Below are positions 1 to 5,921 of a DNA stretch of 6,721 nucleotides, piece by piece (within the stretch, counting starts at the first letter, position 1; the number at the start of each line of letters is the position of its first letter). Position numbers and translations under genes: made by a program. Below the pieces are notes generated by a model. It was given only the letters and a program-made list of their open reading frames with translations. It was not told the origin of the DNA and searched no databases. This DNA comes from Pseudomonadota bacterium (GTDB lineage Bacteria; Pseudomonadota; Gammaproteobacteria; Woeseiales; Woeseiaceae): contig JAPUKV010000205.1 of the NCBI GenBank assembly GCA_027295475.1, positions 1 through 6,721 of the forward strand. The letters are read 5' to 3'.

Positions 1-1
1 G

Positions 2-145
2 GTAGCACTAGCCGCCGCGGGCAGCCATCAACGTATGCAGAGCGACTCTCTCGACGTCTCACCCGCGACTGATTCGTCCACACTGTCTGGCGACACCGTG
101 TTTTTCACGCCAGCCGGCGATTCGGTTCGACGCGACGATATCTAG
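2..145 (+). CDS. 3' end of an unidentified gene, cut by the left window edge
   Basis: An open frame enters from the left edge and ends at a TAG at 143-145, giving 47 residues. It begins VALAAAGSHQ and ends SVRRDDI. The first residues are small and hydrophobic and could be the end of a membrane segment or signal peptide. The rest is polar, rich in Ser, Asp and Thr, and reads like a flexible tail. No domain is recognisable, so no function is offered. Its codons resemble those of the neighbouring genes, and the promoter-like element begins only about 50 bases after the stop. Both points fit a genuine gene end, but an open frame this short could also be chance. Confidence 0.4.
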   Translation, partial: VALAAAGSHQRMQSDSLDVSPATDSSTLSGDTVFFTPAGDSVRRDDI

Positions 146-192
146 CTGCTGCACAATCGGCGCTTGAATGTGCCGTAATCCATTGTCCGTAC

Positions 193-198
193 TATAAT
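193..198 (+). promoter_or_regulatory. candidate -10 box (TATAAT)
   Basis: A perfect TATAAT lies in the gap after the upstream stop codon. The best -35-like hexamer, TTGAAT at 164-169, is 23 bases away, which is too far for a normal sigma-70 promoter. Nothing good lies at 16-18 bases, and no TGn extension precedes the box. If it is used, transcription would start near 205, inside the adjacent inverted repeat, and read into the 228-407 frame and on toward the 451 gene. It may need an activator in place of a -35 contact, or it may be chance. Confidence 0.35.
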
Positions 199-218
199 CT
201 CGTTGTTTATCCAACGAG
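199..218. repeat. 7-bp perfect inverted repeat abutting the -10 box
   Basis: CTCGTTG at 199-205 and CAACGAG at 212-218 are exact reverse complements separated by six bases (TTTATC). The repeat starts directly after TATAAT at 193-198 and would cover the expected transcription start. That position suits an operator for a dimeric repressor, or a hairpin at the 5' end of the transcript. No run of T follows on either strand, so it is not a typical terminator for the upstream gene. Confidence 0.5.
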
Positions 219-227
219 AAAATCCCT

Positions 228-407
228 GTGTCCAGAGTCATTTTGCCCGTCGCTGAGGGTCTGCTCGTGAACGCCAGCGATTTCACGATCGAAGATTTCG
301 CGATTGAAGACACGCCGGGTGACGGTCTGAAGGTTAACGAAGGTAATAACATCGTAATTCGTCGCCTGCGTACGGAGTGGATTGCGAGTCTCGAGGGTCG
401 CTGTTAG
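228..407 (+). pseudogene. remnant of a parallel beta-helix (PbH1-type) protein
   Basis: The frame is open from 198 to a TAG at 405-407. With a GTG start at 228 it gives 59 residues. Codons 9-51 (252-380) read AEGLLVNASDFTIEDFAIED, then TPGDGLKVNEGNNIVIRRLR, then TEW. This is the alternating hydrophobic pattern of PbH1 coils: a strand, a DTPGDGLKV turn, and a strand ending in RTEW. It closely resembles the N-terminal coils of secreted parallel beta-helix proteins that continue with Gly-Gly-Pro after the Trp. Here the match ends at the Trp (380) and the frame stops eight codons later. None of the other forward frames resumes it. Intact relatives have several hundred residues, so this looks like a decayed fragment or a deletion scar. 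A functional 59-residue peptide is less likely, although a weak GAG at 216-218 precedes the GTG. Confidence 0.5.
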
Positions 408-428
408 CGTTACGGATAAGACGGGAAT

Positions 429-450
429 AGTCTGCAGGGAAAAGTCTGCA
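429..450 (+). repeat. short direct repeat just before the 451 start codon
   Basis: AGTCTGCA occurs at 429-436 and again at 443-450, separated by GGGAAA. The second copy touches the ATG at 451. The repeat spans the presumed ribosome binding site. It could be a small duplication or a site for a regulator; 8-bp repeats also arise by chance. Confidence 0.4.
436..440 (+). promoter_or_regulatory. ribosome binding site supporting the 451 start
   Basis: AGGGA ends 10 bases before ATG 451. This is the only purine-rich stretch close to a start in this frame that also gives a sensible signal peptide, so it favours 451 over the TTG at 382 or the ATG at 469. Confidence 0.45.
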
Positions 451-849
451 ATGAAATGGAAAAATTTTATGCGAAGATTTTTTTTGGCGTTGTTCTTACT
501 GGCCGCATTCGGAAATGCTGGCGCAGAAAAGGTAGTTACCGAATTCCGCGGCAGTGGTAACACGATGACAGCGATTTTTACGGTTCAGTCCCCCTGGTTG
601 CTGGACTGGCGTCTCGACGGGGATTACGACAGGTCGATCGCACTGGAGATCACTCTGATCGAGGCATATTCGGGCAGGCACGTAGGTCGAGTGCTGCACA
701 CGAAGCGCAAGGGCAACGGCCTCAAGTTATTCAACGACGGTGGTTCGTATCAGTTACGCGTTAGCTCGACGCTGGCACGCTGGACAATCAAGATAAAGCA
801 AATTGCACCTGAGGACGCAAAACTTTACACGCCAAGGTCGCAGAACTGA
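451..849 (+). CDS. small secreted protein of unknown function
   Basis: This 132-residue protein begins with a clear signal peptide: Lys/Arg-rich residues 1-9, a hydrophobic core FFLALFLLAAF at 10-20, and a GNAGA cleavage site with AGA|EK near residue 25. The mature part of about 107 residues has no cysteine and alternates polar and hydrophobic residues like a beta sandwich. It has an SPWLLDW motif at 47-53, a Gly-rich turn at 88-90, GGSYQLRV at 97-104 and a closing strand WTIKIKQ at 111-117. A W-x-x-x-W core with a late GxYxLxV strand is common in small periplasmic beta domains, but no named family is recognised. The frame extends upstream to a TTG at 382, but that would bury the signal peptide. 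It stands alone, 52 bases before the next gene, with no clear promoter of its own. Expression could come from the TATAAT region at 193. It is probably exported to the periplasm; its role is unknown. Confidence 0.8.
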   Translation: MKWKNFMRRFFLALFLLAAFGNAGAEKVVTEFRGSGNTMTAIFTVQSPWLLDWRLDGDYDRSIALEITLIEAYSGRHVGRVLHTKRKGNGLKLFNDGGSYQLRVSSTLARWTIKIKQIAPEDAKLYTPRSQN

Positions 850-874
850 CACTGCCAACACTATTCTGGTGGGC

Positions 875-901
875 ATGCGATCGTGACGAGCTTATGCGAT
901 C
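875..901 (+). repeat. direct repeat ATGCGATC upstream of the AI-2E gene
   Basis: ATGCGATC is present at 875-882 and 894-901, a period of 19 bases (close to two helical turns). The second copy ends right before ATG 902. A weak GACGAG at 885-890 between them is the best available ribosome binding site. The copies could be paired contacts for a regulator of the 902 gene, but this is only a short repeat. Confidence 0.35.
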
Positions 902-1981
902 ATGAGTCGCGTGAATCAACTTAGCAACAGCAAAGGCAGTTCAATTGTTGGCCTGGCGGCAGTCATCGTTGTCATCTACGGCATGCAGATGGCCAAGGTG
1001 TTGCTCGTCCCGTTTCTCATAGCAGCGTTTCTTGCACTCATAACTGTGCGGCCAATGTTGTGGATGCAGCAAAAAAAGGGCGTGCCAAGTATCATTGCGG
1101 CGCTGATCATCGTCACCGTGATCATGTTGATCCTGGCGGTCGTCGGCACAATACTCGGTAGTTCGATCGCCGACTTCACTGCGGCGCTGCCGGTTTACCA
1201 GGCCAGGCTCGACGTCATCGTTGATAGAGTGCTGGACTTCTTCGTCAAGCACCTCAACGCTGATGCGTCGATGCAGAATCTGGGCGATATGATTGATCCG
1301 GGATGGGCAATGGGACTCGTCGCTTCGATTCTTAACAGCCTGAAGGGCGTACTAACCAATACGTTCCTTATCATTTTCACGACAATCTTTATTCTGCTGG
1401 AAGCGTCCAGTGTCGGCACGAAAGTAGAGGCCGCTTTCGGGCGCAGCGCGAACTCGCTTGAGCGGCCCAGAATATTTCTTCAGAACCTGGGTCGCTATCT
1501 TGGCATCAAGACCATTGTCAGTTTTGCGACCGGCTTGTGTGCCGGCGTTCTCACATGGGCGATCGGCCTGGACTTTCCGCTGCTATGGGCGATGCTGGCG
1601 TTTCTCCTCAATTACATACCGACGATTGGTTCAATCATCGCAGCGGTGCCGGCTATTCTGTTGGCGCTGGTGCAACTTGGTCCGGCTGCAGCAGGCGCAA
1701 CGGCGATTGGATTCGCGGCAATCAACGTAGTGTTCGGCAATGCTATTGAACCGCGCCTGATGGGCTACGGCGTTGGTATCTCGCCGCTCATCGTGTTTGT
1801 AGGTTTGGTCTTCTGGGGCTGGGTGTTTGGCCCGGTCGGCATGCTGCTGTCGGTGCCGCTGACAATGACGCTTAAGCTGGCGCTGGAGAGTGACGAGCGA
1901 TCACGCTGGATAGCCATTCTTATCGGCTCAGAACGCGACGCGCAGTATGCGCTGAATTCCCGGGCCGATCTCAAGAACTGA
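902..1981 (+). CDS. AI-2E/PerM-family membrane transporter
   Basis: The product is a 359-residue polytopic inner-membrane protein with the length and layout of the AI-2E_transport family (TqsA, YdiK and PerM of E. coli). Two hydrophobic segments lie at about 15-48 and 62-88. A mostly amphipathic region follows (about 89-180) with one membrane stretch near 153-167. A dense membrane block occupies 200-330. Hallmarks are the re-entrant-like LNYIPTIGS at 236-244, IEPRLMGYGVGISPL at 282-296, and FGPVGMLLSVPLT at 309-321. Family members have been linked to export of autoinducer-2, to Na+(Li+)/H+ antiport or to unknown small molecules, so the substrate cannot be read from sequence. The ATG at 902 is chosen because the first membrane segment follows closely; its ribosome binding site is weak. 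The gene ends only 30 bases before the LolA-like gene, so it may share a transcript with that cluster, but no functional link is evident. Confidence 0.9.
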   Translation: MSRVNQLSNSKGSSIVGLAAVIVVIYGMQMAKVLLVPFLIAAFLALITVRPMLWMQQKKGVPSIIAALIIVTVIMLILAVVGTILGSSIADFTAALPVYQARLDVIVDRVLDFFVKHLNADASMQNLGDMIDPGWAMGLVASILNSLKGVLTNTFLIIFTTIFILLEASSVGTKVEAAFGRSANSLERPRIFLQNLGRYLGIKTIVSFATGLCAGVLTWAIGLDFPLLWAMLAFLLNYIPTIGSIIAAVPAILLALVQLGPAAAGATAIGFAAINVVFGNAIEPRLMGYGVGISPLIVFVGLVFWGWVFGPVGMLLSVPLTMTLKLALESDERSRWIAILIGSERDAQYALNSRADLKN

Positions 1982-2011
1982 TTTCCGATTCCTTCGTTGA
2001 TTGAGTACGAA

Positions 2012-2764
2012 ATGAAAAGGCGTTACCTGCTCGCAATCATGCTGCTCGCAATACCCGTTTTCGCGGCGACTGAAGAACGCGATGCGAAGGCGATTGTTCG
2101 TGACGCTATCGACCACTGGCGCGGGCTGTCGTCCTACACAGAAATAACGATGGTCATACATCGACCGGACTGGGAGCGCTCCATGACGATGCGTGCCTGG
2201 ACCAAGGGCCAGGATAAGTCGTTGGTACGCGTTGTTGAGCCGAAGAAGGATCGCGGCAACGGCACGCTGATGGACAAAAAAAACATGTGGTCGTTTTCGC
2301 CCAAAATTAATCGTGTCATCAAGATTCCGTCGTCGATGATGGGGCAGAGCTGGATGGGCTCTGATTTCTCCAACAAGGACATTTCCCGCGTCGACGACAT
2401 TATCGATCAATACAATCACAGTATTCTCGGGGAAGAGGAACAGGACGGGCACATTGTCTATCGCATCGAATCCATTCCGCACGAAGATGCGGCCGTTGTC
2501 TGGGGAAAAGAAATCCTGACGATCCGTGCCGATAACATTCTTCTCGAACACAGTTTTTATGATCAGGACGGCGAACTGGTCAAGAAGCTCCTGACGCTGG
2601 AAATTGGCGAGATGGGTGGACGGATGGTTGCTACGCGTCAGCGCATGCAAAAAGTCGAAGAGCCGGGCGAGTGGACCGAAATCCGGGTGGACTCCATACA
2701 ATACGATCTCGAATTGAGAGACAGTCTGTTCACCCTGTCAAATCTCCGTAATCCCCGTGAGTAG
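2012..2764 (+). CDS. LolA-like periplasmic outer-membrane lipoprotein-sorting family protein
   Basis: The product has 250 residues. A signal peptide covers 1-18 (KRR, then YLLAIMLLAIPVFA, cleaved near FA|AT). The mature part has the pattern of the LolA_like family (PF17131 type): an N-terminal helix containing WRGLSSY at 36-42, strands of the half-barrel, RVVEPKKDRGNGTLM at 73-87, an NMWSFSPKINRVIKI stretch at 91-105, and the diagnostic SSMMGQSWMGSDFSNKDI at 107-124. It ends with LRNP, as many relatives do. Proteins with this fold carry lipids or acylated proteins through the periplasm in a hydrophobic groove. Here the gene heads an operon with two permeases, an ATPase and a putative barrel, so it is probably the soluble carrier or an accessory of that ABC system. 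The start is the ATG at 2012, preceded by TTGAG six bases upstream; a TTG at 1997 in the same frame would add five residues before the basic signal region. It is not the housekeeping LolA (about 200 residues). Confidence 0.85.
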   Translation: MKRRYLLAIMLLAIPVFAATEERDAKAIVRDAIDHWRGLSSYTEITMVIHRPDWERSMTMRAWTKGQDKSLVRVVEPKKDRGNGTLMDKKNMWSFSPKINRVIKIPSSMMGQSWMGSDFSNKDISRVDDIIDQYNHSILGEEEQDGHIVYRIESIPHEDAAVVWGKEILTIRADNILLEHSFYDQDGELVKKLLTLEIGEMGGRMVATRQRMQKVEEPGEWTEIRVDSIQYDLELRDSLFTLSNLRNPRE

Positions 2765-2767
2765 GCC

Positions 2768-3997
2768 ATGAATATCGTTTTGCGTCTGGCCTGGCGTAAC
2801 ATCTGGCGGCATCCGCGACGCACCTGGCTGACGACCGGGGCGATGGTGTTCTCCAATACGCTGCTCGTGTTCATGATCTCTCTGCAGTTCGGCATGTACG
2901 ACCTCATGATCAACAATACGCTGCAGTCGTTCAGCGGTCATCTGCAGGTGCAGGCGCCGGGTTACAAAGATGACCAGAAGATGCGTCAGAGTGTGCCGGA
3001 CATTCAGAAGCTGGCCGCGCGGTATCGTGAAGATTCCGGCTTTCAAAACGTCGCGGCACGCGGCGCGGCATTCGCGCTTGCTTCGAGCGAGGAAAGAAGC
3101 TACGGGATTCAGGTCTACGGTGTAGAGCCGGCATACGAACCCGGCGTGTCGAACATTCCAGGCCTTGTCCGGGAAGGTCGCTTTCTTGCTGATATCGATG
3201 CAACGGAGATCGTCGTCGGTAAGGTACTGGCACGAAATCTCCGTGTCGGTATCGGCGACGAGCTGACGCTGCTGGGCACCGGCCGCGACGGATCCTTCGC
3301 CGCCGCCATCGTATCGATCGTCGGCATTTTCGACAGCAGCATTCCGGATCTGGATCGTAGCATTGCGGAGATTCCGCTCGGCCTGTTCCAGGACATGTTT
3401 GCGATGGACGGCGCCGGCCATCAGCTTGTAATGACGACGCAGGACCTGTCGGATGTGCCCGCCGCGAAACAAGAGGCTGAAAAACTCCTGCCGTTCGGCT
3501 CAGGCCTGGTCGTGCATGACTGGGAAGCATTACAACCCGGGCTCAAGCAGGCGATTCAGGCGGACCTGACCAGCGCGTGGTTCATGTATGGCCTGCTGGT
3601 GATACTGGTGGCGTTCAGCGTGATGAACACGCAACTCATGTCGGTTCTGGAGCGAACCAGGGAATTTGGCATCGTCATGTCGCTTGGCCTGACGCCGGGA
3701 CGGCTCGGCAGACTCGTCATGCTTGAAACGGCGCTGATGGGGATTGTGGGGCTGGTATTGGGCGCTTTACTCGGGGCCCTCCTGACTTCATGGTTTACCG
3801 TAAACGGATTCTCTTATCCCGGCATGGATGAATTGGCGGCGGTTTTCAATTTACCCGCACTCATGTATCCGAAAGTGACGCCGGGAACACTCATCGCCGG
3901 TCCGGCCGCTGTTTTCGCAGGTACGCTTGCATCAGCCTTGTATCCTGCACTTCGACTCCACTGGCTGCAGCCGGTCGAAGCCATGAGGGCCGGGTAA
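2768..3997 (+). CDS. ABC transporter permease, FtsX/LolE type (first of a pair)
   Basis: This 409-residue inner-membrane protein has the four-helix MacB/LolC/LolE topology. A basic N-terminus (AWRNIWRHPRRTW at 8-20) leads into membrane helix 1 (about 21-42). A large periplasmic domain follows (about 45-265), containing GHLQVQAPGYKDD at 57-69 and VGIFDSSIPDLDRSIAEIPL at 185-204. Three helices form the C-terminal FtsX domain at about 270-291, 317-345 and 375-396. The cytosolic coupling segment SVLERTREFGIVMSLG at 292-307 is the typical contact with the ATPase. The gene ends with LQPVEAMRAG. It starts three bases after the LolA-like stop, with GAGTAGG (2759-2765) as a close ribosome binding site. 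Such permeases do not usually carry substrate through the membrane. They use ATP-driven motion to lift lipoproteins or lipids, or to drive periplasmic partners. The N-terminus does not resemble E. coli LolC or LolE, so the substrate remains open. Confidence 0.9.
   Translation: MNIVLRLAWRNIWRHPRRTWLTTGAMVFSNTLLVFMISLQFGMYDLMINNTLQSFSGHLQVQAPGYKDDQKMRQSVPDIQKLAARYREDSGFQNVAARGAAFALASSEERSYGIQVYGVEPAYEPGVSNIPGLVREGRFLADIDATEIVVGKVLARNLRVGIGDELTLLGTGRDGSFAAAIVSIVGIFDSSIPDLDRSIAEIPLGLFQDMFAMDGAGHQLVMTTQDLSDVPAAKQEAEKLLPFGSGLVVHDWEALQPGLKQAIQADLTSAWFMYGLLVILVAFSVMNTQLMSVLERTREFGIVMSLGLTPGRLGRLVMLETALMGIVGLVLGALLGALLTSWFTVNGFSYPGMDELAAVFNLPALMYPKVTPGTLIAGPAAVFAGTLASALYPALRLHWLQPVEAMRAG
3985..3989 (+). 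promoter_or_regulatory. ribosome binding site inside the preceding gene
   Basis: GAGGG lies within the last codons of the first permease, seven bases before ATG 3997. That ATG overlaps the TAA stop of the first permease by one base (TAATG). This arrangement fixes the start and favours coupled, equimolar translation of the two permeases. Confidence 0.6.
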
Positions 3998-5226
3998 TGC
4001 GTCAACTCGAAATTTTGGCAATGCTCGCGTGGCGCAACCTCTGGCGAAATCACCGTCGCACTATCATCATGATTTCGGCGATCACCGTGGGTGTCTGGGC
4101 AATGATTTTCATGACGGCGCTGATGCGCGGCATGGTTAATGACATGCTGCGCAGCGGTATTCAGGCATTACCAGGGCACGTGCAGATTCATCATCCCGGG
4201 TTTCGCGACGATCCAAGTGTCAACAATCTGATTCCGGCGAGCGGGACTGCATTAGACGAAATTTTCGGTGATAACGGCTTTGAGCCCTGGGCAAGCCGGG
4301 TCAAAGTGCCCGCCGTGATCACCAGCGAACGCGAGTCTCGCGGAGTGACGCTGTTCGGCATCGATCCCGCTACCGAGGCACAAATTACATTTGTTGCAGA
4401 TGACATTGCAGAGGGACGATACCTCGAAGACGAAGCCGACAGCGGTATCGTCATCGGCCGGAAACTTGCGGACAAGCTCGATACCAGACTCGGTAAACGA
4501 GTCGTGTTGATGAGTCAGGATCCCGACAACGAGATTGCGGATCGTGGCTTTCGTATTGTCGGTATTTTCGATTCGGATCCCGACAGTCTCGAGGAGACTT
4601 TTGTCTTCGCGGGCAGGGCGACGATTCAGAAGATGCTCGGCATAGGCGACCGCGTGACGGAAGTCGTTTTTCTCGCCGCCGACCACCAGAATATCGAGCC
4701 CCTGTATAAAAGAGTCTCCGAACTTGCGGGCCCTGATGTCGTCGTAGAGCCCTGGTACGAGCTCGACAGGTATCTCAGTACGATGCTCAACATAATGGAC
4801 GGCTTCGTGCTGGTCTGGATAGTCGTCGTTTTTCTTGCCCTGTCGTTCGGTCTCGTCAATACCCTGGTCATGGCAGTCTTTGAGCGCATCCGGGAGATTG
4901 GGCTGATGCTTGCGCTCGGCATGCGACCGGCGAATATTCTCGGGCAAATAGTCGTTGAATCCCTGCTGCTGCTGGTCATTGGCCTGGCGCTCGGCAATGC
5001 GTTTGCCTGGATGACGGTGGTACCGCTGAAAGACGGGATCGATATCTCGGCCGTTGCACAGGGAATGGAAATGATGGGCGCATCGAGCGTGCTGTACCCG
5101 GACCTCCAGATTCGCGATGTCATCATGGCCAATATTGTCGTGCTTGCGCTCGGATTTCTCGCCAGTCTTTCACCTGCCTGGCGGGCATCTCGTTATCAAC
5201 CGGTTGAAGCAATTACCAAGGTCTGA
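3997..5226 (+). CDS. ABC transporter permease, FtsX/LolE type (second of a pair)
   Basis: The second permease also has 409 residues and the same topology: AWRNLWRNHRRT at 11-22, helix 1 at about 23-44, a periplasmic domain with GHVQIHHPGFRDD at 60-72 and IVGIFDSDPDSLEETFVF at 187-204, then helices at about 268-292, 316-340 and 375-393. The coupling segment AVFERIREIGLMLALG sits at 293-308, and the protein ends YQPVEAITKV. The repeated landmarks show that the two permeases are ancient paralogues, as LolC and LolE are, and probably form the heterodimeric core of one complex. The periplasmic parts have drifted most, which suggests that each contacts a different partner. It overlaps the upstream stop by one base and ends two bases before the ATPase start, so all three are likely made together. 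Confidence 0.9.
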   Translation: MRQLEILAMLAWRNLWRNHRRTIIMISAITVGVWAMIFMTALMRGMVNDMLRSGIQALPGHVQIHHPGFRDDPSVNNLIPASGTALDEIFGDNGFEPWASRVKVPAVITSERESRGVTLFGIDPATEAQITFVADDIAEGRYLEDEADSGIVIGRKLADKLDTRLGKRVVLMSQDPDNEIADRGFRIVGIFDSDPDSLEETFVFAGRATIQKMLGIGDRVTEVVFLAADHQNIEPLYKRVSELAGPDVVVEPWYELDRYLSTMLNIMDGFVLVWIVVVFLALSFGLVNTLVMAVFERIREIGLMLALGMRPANILGQIVVESLLLLVIGLALGNAFAWMTVVPLKDGIDISAVAQGMEMMGASSVLYPDLQIRDVIMANIVVLALGFLASLSPAWRASRYQPVEAITKV

Positions 5227-5228
5227 CT

Positions 5229-5921
5229 ATGACTGCTGTACGTTGTATTGATTTATGCAGGACCTATTACCAGGGTGACCAGGCGATCAAGGCCCTCGAT
5301 CATGTCAATCTGGAAATCGAAGAGGGCGGCTTTGTATGCCTGTCCGCACCTTCAGGCGGCGGCAAGACAACGTTGCTGAATGCGATCGGCGGACTCGACC
5401 GGCCCGACCAAGGCGAGGTATGGATCGCTGGCCAGCGCATCGATAACCTGAGCAAAGGCGAACTCGCAAAGCTCCGCTTGCACCAGATTGGCTTTGTATT
5501 CCAGGCATTTAATCTGATTCCTGTTTTGACGGCACGCGAAAACGTGGAGTTCGTCATGCAGATTCAGGGCGTGCCGGCTGACAAACGCGGGGAGCAGTCC
5601 AAAGCAATGCTGGAAGAAGTCGGTCTGCAGGGACTCGGAGACCGGCGGCCCGCAGACATGTCCGGCGGCCAGCAACAGCGTGTCGCCGTCGCACGGGCAA
5701 TTGTGTCCCGGCCGGCGCTGGTGCTGGCGGATGAACCGACGGCCAACCTCGATTCACACAACGCCGACGAACTTATGGAGCTGTTTGTGGAGCTGAATCA
5801 GCATCACAACACGACCTTCATCATAGCGACACATGATCAACGTGTAATGGCCTATGCAAAACGTGTGATCGGGATGCTGGACGGACGTATCGTCGATGAC
5901 ATTCAACAGCAAGTCGCATAA
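5229..5921 (+). CDS. ABC transporter ATP-binding protein, MacB/LolD/FtsE type
   Basis: This 230-residue cytosolic ATPase powers the adjacent permease pair. It has all the expected motifs: Walker A APSGGGKTT at 40-48, Q-loop FVFQAFNLIP at 89-98, signature MSGGQQQRVAVARA at 144-157, Walker B ALVLADEP at 163-170 followed by the D-loop TANLD, and the switch histidine in IIATHDQR at 198-205. The length is normal for the family. The Q-loop region (FNLIPVLTARENV) follows the MacB consensus rather than that of E. coli LolD. One oddity is that the first Walker A glycine is Ala40 (GCA at 5346-5348); the catalytic Lys and Thr are intact, so activity is still expected. The start at 5229 follows AAGG (5218-5221) at a spacing of seven and lies two bases after the permease stop. 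Its last 26 bases overlap the next gene. Confidence 0.93.
   Translation: MTAVRCIDLCRTYYQGDQAIKALDHVNLEIEEGGFVCLSAPSGGGKTTLLNAIGGLDRPDQGEVWIAGQRIDNLSKGELAKLRLHQIGFVFQAFNLIPVLTARENVEFVMQIQGVPADKRGEQSKAMLEEVGLQGLGDRRPADMSGGQQQRVAVARAIVSRPALVLADEPTANLDSHNADELMELFVELNQHHNTTFIIATHDQRVMAYAKRVIGMLDGRIVDDIQQQVA

Noticed and set aside
199..230. Inverted repeat as a rho-independent terminator for the upstream gene
   Set aside because: The stem is only 7 bp, no T-run follows on either strand, and it lies directly after a TATAAT box.
382..450. Upstream TTG start giving a 155-residue form of the secreted protein
   Set aside because: It would place 23 residues before the signal peptide and overlap the end of the beta-helix remnant. 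The ATG at 451 has a ribosome binding site and a normal signal sequence.
207..563. Reverse-strand open frame of 118 residues over the 5' region
   Set aside because: It runs antisense to both the beta-helix remnant and the secreted-protein gene, has no recognisable domain, and no good ribosome binding site was noted. The forward frames have clear protein-like patterns.
1928..2701. Reverse-strand open frame of 257 residues
   Set aside because: It lies opposite the LolA-like gene, whose family motifs are unmistakable. The reverse product is rich in Arg, His and Asn and shows no domain, as expected for an antisense shadow.
2738..3472. Reverse-strand open frame of 244 residues
   Set aside because: It is antisense to the first permease with no recognisable motif; the length reflects codon bias of the real gene.
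4252..4947. Reverse-strand open frame of 231 residues
   Set aside because: It is antisense to the second permease, with a composition typical of shadow frames and no domain.
2768..5921. Naming the ABC genes lolC, lolE and lolD
   Set aside because: The permease N-termini and the ATPase Q-loop region follow the broad MacB/COG4591 pattern and not the E. coli Lol consensus, so these symbols would overstate the evidence.
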